A stretch of DNA of 10,330 nt from an uncultured Tissierellia bacterium (GTDB lineage: Bacteria; Bacillota; Clostridia; Tissierellales; Peptoniphilaceae): the NCBI GenBank assembly GCA_902489375.1, contig CABTZP010000046.1, forward strand, positions 1 through 10,330, read 5' to 3'. The notes beneath the pieces were generated by a model. That model saw nothing but the letters and a program-made list of their open reading frames with translations. It was not told the DNA's origin and ran no database searches. Below, one piece after another: positions 6,585 to 10,330 of the stretch. Position 1 is the stretch's first letter, and every line of letters starts with the position of its first letter. The position numbers and the translations under genes were made by a program.

Positions 6585-6613
6585 TTGACAGGTTCATAGC
6601 AAATGGCTATACT
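6585..6613 (+). promoter_or_regulatory. Consensus sigma-A promoter for rpmF
   Basis: A perfect -35 TTGACA (6585-6590) is separated by exactly 17 bases from TATACT (6608-6613, 5/6). Transcription would start near 6620, giving a leader of about 40 bases ending with the ribosome site AGGAGGAGGT (6641-6650), eight bases before the ATG. Such a strong promoter and ribosome site suit a highly expressed ribosomal protein. Confidence 0.88.
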
Positions 6614-6658
6614 CTTATTGTTATTTTCTAAAGTTACCGAAGGAGGAGGTGTTTCAGT

Positions 6659-6850
6659 ATGGCAGTGCCAAAACGTAGAACTTCAAAGACCAGAAGAGAT
6701 AAGAGAAGAGCTTCGTCCTATCGTTTGAAGACCTATAGCACCATAAAATGTCCCAATTGCGGAGAACAGATGTTGCCTCATCACGTATGCAGCTATTGTG
6801 GTTTTTACGATGGTAAACAGGCCGTTTTCGTCGAAGCGGAAGAAAATTAG
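6659..6850 (+). CDS. rpmF: 50S ribosomal protein L32 (bL32), zinc-binding form
   Basis: L32 is a small basic protein of the large ribosomal subunit. The 63-residue product has the typical MAVPKRRTSKTRRDKRR start and two CxxC pairs (C31/C34 and C44/C47) forming the zinc ribbon, so this is the zinc-dependent (C+) version rather than the cysteine-free paralogue used under zinc limitation. Zinc availability could therefore matter, but no zinc-regulator (Zur) site was recognised. It has its own promoter and terminator and is probably made mainly as a single-gene transcript. rpmF directly before plsX is a conserved order in bacteria. Confidence 0.98.
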   Translation: MAVPKRRTSKTRRDKRRASSYRLKTYSTIKCPNCGEQMLPHHVCSYCGFYDGKQAVFVEAEEN

Positions 6851-6860
6851 TCGTAAACGA

Positions 6861-6893
6861 AAGTGCAGATCCGGCGGGGCCTGCACTCTTTTT
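6861..6893 (+). terminator. Intrinsic terminator after rpmF
   Basis: AGTGCAG (6862-6868) pairs with CTGCACT (6881-6887), followed by CTTTTT; the 12-base loop can partly close further (CC with GG). It starts 11 bases after the rpmF stop and should separate rpmF from plsX, at least partly. Confidence 0.85.
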
Positions 6894-6932
6894 ATGCCTA
6901 AAAAACAATGAGAAGGGCGTTTTTTTTGACTA

Positions 6933-6941
6933 TGGTAAAAT
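6933..6941 (+). promoter_or_regulatory. Candidate extended -10 promoter for plsX
   Basis: TGGTAAAAT (6933-6941) fits the extended -10 pattern TGnTATAAT with one mismatch in the hexamer. No good -35 lies 17 bases upstream. Transcription would start near 6948, about 34 bases before the plsX ATG. A TTGACT at 6926 is too close to pair with it; paired with AATGAT at 6949 it gives a weaker alternative. No FapR-type palindrome (TTAGTACC...) was seen. Confidence 0.42.
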
Positions 6942-6981
6942 AATGAGGAATGATTTTACGGGTGAAACGAAGGGAGCGAAT

Positions 6982-8016
6982 ATGAAAATTGTCATTGATG
7001 CCCTGGGTTCAGACCTGGGTCCGTCCATGGTGGCGGAAGCCATAAAGCTGGCCTGGAAGGATCGGAAATTTGAAACGGTTCTTGTCGGGCCGGAAAAGGA
7101 TCTAAGGGAGCTTTTGAAAAACCCGGTCCAACCTGTGGAATACATTGACACGAATGAATATATTGATAATGATGAAGCCCCCGCGATGGCCATCCGCCGT
7201 AAAAAAGACAGTTCTATGGTTTTAGGTCTTCAAAGACTCAACGATTCTGACTGCGATGTCTTTCTTTCCGCGGGTTCGACCGGAGCTTTATTGGCCGGAG
7301 CAAGCCTGATTACGCGAAGGGCCCCTGGCCTTCTCCGCTGCTTTCTTGGGGCTTTAATGCCAAAATCTAAGGGGAAAGCTGCCATACTAGCAGACGCAGG
7401 GGCAAACATGGACACCAGTCCGCTAATGCTTCTGCAATTTGCGATTGTCTCTTCTCTTTACGCGGAAAAGGTAATGAAAATTCATCAGCCCAAAGTTGCC
7501 CTTCTTTCCGTGGGGAGTGAAGCCCATAAAGGCGATCAAAGGGTTCAGAGCGCCTATGCCCTTTTGGAAGGGTCGAACTTAAATTTTGTGGGAAATATTG
7601 AAGCTCGCTCTATTCTTAATGCTCCTGTTGACGTCATCATCACGGATGGCTTTTCAGGAAACATTGCCATAAAATCAACCGAAGGCGCCCTGATTACCGC
7701 GCTAAAAATTGTACAGGATTCCATTACCGCAAACTACCTCTCTAAAATCGGGGGGCTGATGATCCTTAAATCTTTTTACAAGTACCTTACTCCCTTTAAT
7801 TATAAGAACCATGGCGGAGCGCCTCTTCTCGGAGCAAAAAAGCCTATTTATAAAGCCCATGGAAATTCTGAAGCAAAAACCTTTGCCCTTGCCATTGGGG
7901 AGGCCTTAGATTTTTCAGAAGGACATATGGAAGGAGAAGTCGAAAAAGCCTTAAATCAGCCGGGTAAAGGAATAAAAAGGGAACCATTGGATGATCAGGA
8001 AGAACAAATTCAATAA
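6982..8016 (+). CDS. plsX: Phosphate acyltransferase PlsX (phospholipid synthesis)
   Basis: PlsX converts acyl-ACP and phosphate to acyl-phosphate, the donor used by membrane-bound PlsY to acylate glycerol-3-phosphate; it is a peripheral membrane enzyme that starts phospholipid synthesis. The 344-residue length is normal. Hallmarks: N-terminal MKIVIDALGSD (family usually DAMGGD), DEAPAMAIRRKKDSSM, FLSAGSTGALLAGA, DAGANMD and VDVIITDGFSGNIAIKS, and near the C-terminus GGAPLLG and KAHGNS. The ATG at 6982 has AGGGAG five bases upstream; an in-frame ATG at 6943 would add 13 residues ahead of the conserved N-terminus and lacks a ribosome site. rnc follows after 25 bases, so they are probably co-transcribed. 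acpP, often located between them, is absent. Confidence 0.96.
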   Translation: MKIVIDALGSDLGPSMVAEAIKLAWKDRKFETVLVGPEKDLRELLKNPVQPVEYIDTNEYIDNDEAPAMAIRRKKDSSMVLGLQRLNDSDCDVFLSAGSTGALLAGASLITRRAPGLLRCFLGALMPKSKGKAAILADAGANMDTSPLMLLQFAIVSSLYAEKVMKIHQPKVALLSVGSEAHKGDQRVQSAYALLEGSNLNFVGNIEARSILNAPVDVIITDGFSGNIAIKSTEGALITALKIVQDSITANYLSKIGGLMILKSFYKYLTPFNYKNHGGAPLLGAKKPIYKAHGNSEAKTFALAIGEALDFSEGHMEGEVEKALNQPGKGIKREPLDDQEEQIQ

Positions 8017-8041
8017 ACTTTCTTTCTCAGGAGGCCTCAAT

Positions 8042-8767
8042 TTGAAAAAGACGGATCTCGAACAATTTCAAAAAGAATTAGGATACCATTTTCAAGAGCC
8101 TTCTTTTCTTGAGGAAGCTTTTGTTCACCAATCCTATATCAACGAATCTCGAAATGGTGAGGAAAAATCCAACGAGAGGTTGGAGTTTTTAGGCGATGCC
8201 GTTTTAGAACTGATTGTCAGTCAGATTCTTTTTGAAGATTTCCCGGACATCAATGAAGGTCTTTTGACACAAAAAAGAATTCGGCTTGTCTGTCAAGATT
8301 CTTTCGCTTACCTTGCAAAGCTTTGGCATTTATCGCCTTATTTAATTTTGGGGCACGGAGCAGAACTTCAAGGCGCAAGAACCATGCCCTCCATTCTTTC
8401 CGATACCTTCGAAGCAGTTTGCGGAGCAATTTATTTGGACGGAGGATGGGATTTTCTCTATCACTTTTTTAAAACAATCCTCCCCAACCTGGAAGCGCAG
8501 GAAGATCAGGCTCAAGCTCTTTTTCACAATTACAAATCGAAGATCCAAGAACTGTGTAATGAAAAAGGAAGGTCCCTGCATTACCAGCTGATTAAAGAAG
8601 AAGGTCCGGACCACGATAAGACCTATACCACGGCTCTTTTCATAGAAAGAAGAAAGATTTCCCTTGGAGAGGGAAAAAATAAAAAAGAATCCGAGCAAGC
8701 GGCCGCAAAAATTGCCCTGGAAATCTGTGCCTCTGATCCTTCCGTCCTAAATTCCGAAAGACAATAA
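8042..8767 (+). CDS. rnc: Ribonuclease III
   Basis: RNase III cuts double-stranded RNA, maturing 16S and 23S rRNA precursors and some mRNAs. The 241-residue product has the signature NERLEFLGDAVL (44-55) and all four metal-binding acidic residues, E48, D52, D121 and E124, at the spacing found in E. coli (E41, D45, D114, E117). The double-stranded RNA-binding domain runs from about 162 to 228 (NYKSKIQEL, EGPDHDKTYT, GKNKKESEQAAA). The start is TTG at 8042, supported by CAGGAGG seven bases upstream; an ATG at 7991 in frame would overlap plsX and has no ribosome site. The unusual start may tune expression. It is followed by smc after 13 bases, a classic Bacillota arrangement. Confidence 0.96.
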   Translation: MKKTDLEQFQKELGYHFQEPSFLEEAFVHQSYINESRNGEEKSNERLEFLGDAVLELIVSQILFEDFPDINEGLLTQKRIRLVCQDSFAYLAKLWHLSPYLILGHGAELQGARTMPSILSDTFEAVCGAIYLDGGWDFLYHFFKTILPNLEAQEDQAQALFHNYKSKIQELCNEKGRSLHYQLIKEEGPDHDKTYTTALFIERRKISLGEGKNKKESEQAAAKIALEICASDPSVLNSERQ

Positions 8768-8780
8768 GGGGAAAGTCTTT

Positions 8781-10330
8781 ATGCGCTTAAAGTATCTTGA
8801 ACTCTACGGCTTTAAATCATTCGCTGAAAAAACCAGGCTAAGCTTTGATGATAATTTTGCCTGTATTGTCGGTCCGAATGGTTCAGGAAAATCGAATATT
8901 GCGGATGCGATTCGTTGGGTTTTAGGAGAACAATCTGCTAAGGAACTCCGGGGAGCAAAAATGGAAGATGTGATTTTTTCCGGAACCCAGTGGAAGAAGG
9001 CCATGAATATGGCCCAGGTCACCCTTGGATTGGATAATTCGGACGGTTCTCTTGGCCTTTCCTATGATGAGCTGACCATTAGCCGAAAAGTGTATCGGTC
9101 AGGCGAAAGTGAATATCTGATCAATAAAATGCCTGTTCGCCGAAGGGATATTCGGGAGCTCTTTATGGATACGGGGATCGGGCGAGCAGGCTATTCATTG
9201 ATTGGCCAGGGAAAAATTGAAGAGCTCTTAAGTAGCCGGGGCGAGGATCGAAGAGCCGTATTTGACGAAGCGTCCGGGATTGCGAAGTATAAGTATAAAA
9301 AAGAAGAATCTTTAAAAAGGCTTGAAAAAACAGAGAAGAATCTTTCAGAAGTAGAAGTTGAAATTCGTGGCAAAGAGCAGGAAGAGAAGATTTTAAAAAA
9401 GCAGGCGGAAAATGCTCGTCTTGGCTTGAAACTCACTCAGGATTTGGAAATTCACGAACTTTCGCTCTTAAAAAATCGCTTGGATCAGGCTAAGCAGGAA
9501 ATAGGAAAGTATCAGGCTGAAAAAGAAAAGCTGGAAGAAGATGGAAATCGTCAGAAAAAAGAGAGGGAGAAGCTTGAAGAAGGCTTGAACCCTTCACGAG
9601 AAGCGCTTTCTTTCAATATTCAATCGCGGGATAAGCTCCAAAGGAAAATTCAACAGCTAAAAGATGAAATCCAAAAAAGGCGGTCTGAGGCTCGAATTCA
9701 GGAAGAACAACTTCATTTTTACCGAAGGGATCAAGAAAAATTAAGAGAAAAGGTTCAAAAGAATAAGGAACAGGAAGATGATCTATTTTGCACTGAGCTG
9801 GAGTCGAAAAAAAATATTGAAGCGCTAAAAAGCCAAATTGCGCAGCTTCAGTCGGATCAGTCGAAAGTCTTGGAAAATGACGAGAAGAAAGACGAGAGCG
9901 TGTCTTTTCAGTTGGAAGAGGCTCAAAAAAACCGGGACTTGATCAGAGAAAAGCTCTCTTTTTTGGATTATGAACAAAGGCGTAAGGAAGAGGAAGCTCG
10001 CACTTTTACGCAATTGCAGGAGAGAAAAAAGGAAGAATTCAGCGCCCTAATGGGAGAAAAAGAGAATATTCAAAGCAAAATTAATAAAAATCAGGATCAA
10101 AGACAATGCGCGCAAAGGGCAGAAGAAAAAGCGAAAGAGCATCTGGAAGCGCTCACTTTAGAAGAAAAGGGATTAGCGGAAAAACAGAACCAGTGGGACC
10201 GGGAATCGATTGAGAGAGAAAAAAAGATGGCCGGTCTTTCCAGCCGTCTGGGTTTTCTCCAAAGTTTGATTGATCACTTTGAGGGGTATACGAGAGCGGT
10301 TCAGGATCTCCTGCGTCTCTCCTCAAAAAA
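8781..10330 (+). CDS. smc: Chromosome partition protein Smc, N-terminal part (runs off the window)
   Basis: Smc is the ATP-driven core of the bacterial condensin (with ScpA and ScpB) that organises and helps segregate chromosomes by loop extrusion. The frame is open to the end of the window, about 516 codons of a protein usually near 1,180. Visible: N-terminal MRLKYLELYGFKSF, Walker A GPNGSGKS (31-38), the conserved R57 in KELRG, the Q-loop glutamine in LIGQGKIEELL (Q143), then FDEASGIAKYK, and from about 165 to 490 a Glu/Lys-rich heptad coiled coil. The final stretch (HFEGYTRAVQDLL) is the beginning of the hinge, at the expected distance. The signature motif and Walker B lie beyond the window. 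The ATG at 8781 follows AAGGGGAAAG; no frameshift is seen. Confidence 0.97.
   Translation, partial: MRLKYLELYGFKSFAEKTRLSFDDNFACIVGPNGSGKSNIADAIRWVLGEQSAKELRGAKMEDVIFSGTQWKKAMNMAQVTLGLDNSDGSLGLSYDELTISRKVYRSGESEYLINKMPVRRRDIRELFMDTGIGRAGYSLIGQGKIEELLSSRGEDRRAVFDEASGIAKYKYKKEESLKRLEKTEKNLSEVEVEIRGKEQEEKILKKQAENARLGLKLTQDLEIHELSLLKNRLDQAKQEIGKYQAEKEKLEEDGNRQKKEREKLEEGLNPSREALSFNIQSRDKLQRKIQQLKDEIQKRRSEARIQEEQLHFYRRDQEKLREKVQKNKEQEDDLFCTELESKKNIEALKSQIAQLQSDQSKVLENDEKKDESVSFQLEEAQKNRDLIREKLSFLDYEQRRKEEEARTFTQLQERKKEEFSALMGEKENIQSKINKNQDQRQCAQRAEEKAKEHLEALTLEEKGLAEKQNQWDRESIEREKKMAGLSSRLGFLQSLIDHFEGYTRAVQDLLRLSSK

Larger units (their letters stand above)
6346..6658. other. Divergent intergenic region between the secreted-protein gene and rpmF
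   Basis: These 313 bases separate two divergent genes. They hold a possible minus-strand promoter near 6374-6409, an A/T tract (6412-6440), a TTGAC-AA-GTCAA palindrome (6449-6460), an inverted repeat GTCAAGAA/TTCTTGAC (6548-6555 and 6582-6589), and the rpmF promoter. I see no convincing gene; the only start with something like a ribosome site is a 15-codon GTG frame at 6473-6520. The DUF177 (yceD) gene that often precedes rpmF in Bacillota is not here. Confidence 0.6.

Noticed and set aside
6901..6927. Second terminator before plsX (GCCT...AGGGC followed by T run)
   Set aside because: Only four pairs with a bulge; the hairpin at 6861-6893 explains termination better.
8342..8698. 118-codon minus-strand frame inside rnc
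   Set aside because: Antisense to the intact RNase III with all catalytic residues; composition is unlike a real protein.
8781..10330. RAD50/SbcC instead of Smc
   Set aside because: The N-terminal MRLKYLELYGFKSF, the KELRG arginine, the hinge start and the rnc neighbour are typical of Smc.
1..10330. CRISPR arrays, tRNA/rRNA genes, insertion sequences, phage or toxin-antitoxin genes
   Set aside because: No regularly spaced repeats, cloverleaf-like sequence, transposase motifs or paired small operons were seen on either strand.

Overview
The window reads as a draft contig from a low-to-moderate GC Bacillota (Firmicutes), most likely an anaerobic Clostridia/Tissierellia-type Gram-positive. The gene order points that way: recG, rsmD, coaD, a small coiled-coil 'ATPase-like' gene, an opposite-strand tmcAL, then rpmF, plsX, rnc and smc. 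Strong AGGAGG-type ribosome sites, consensus sigma-A promoters and GTG/TTG starts agree. A lysine-type MurE argues against a DAP-type wall and fits Gram-positive cocci such as Peptoniphilaceae; this placement is an inference from motifs, not a search. Bases 1-21 are not biological: they match the end of the Illumina TruSeq read-2 adapter, so the contig starts artificially inside recG.

Left block (22-2999, + strand): the C-terminal part of RecG helicase, a 173-base gap with a candidate promoter, then rsmD (16S rRNA methyltransferase) overlapping coaD (CoA biosynthesis) by four bases, then a 156-residue coiled-coil protein of unknown function, closed by a very clear intrinsic terminator. murE (3025-4641, +) follows as a separate unit and converges on tmcAL (4668-5804, -), which makes N4-acetylcytidine in elongator tRNA-Met.

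Middle block (5810-6658): the least ordinary part. On the - strand lies a small predicted secreted protein with an excellent ribosome site. Its reading frame appears to have continued through what is now a TAG stop and a one-base frameshift into a conserved-looking C-terminal stretch that ends five bases before tmcAL. This looks like a decaying or sequencing-broken gene of about 175 codons. The divergent intergenic region holds A/T tracts, small palindromes and the rpmF promoter.

Right block (6659-10330, + strand): rpmF (ribosomal protein L32) with its own perfect promoter and terminator, then plsX (phospholipid synthesis), rnc (RNase III) and the N-terminal half of smc (chromosome condensation), closely spaced and probably co-transcribed. 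acpP, often found between plsX and rnc, is absent here. Most of the window is housekeeping: DNA repair, ribosome and tRNA maturation, CoA and lipid supply, wall synthesis and chromosome organisation. I found no mobile element, CRISPR array, RNA gene or convincing new multi-gene system.
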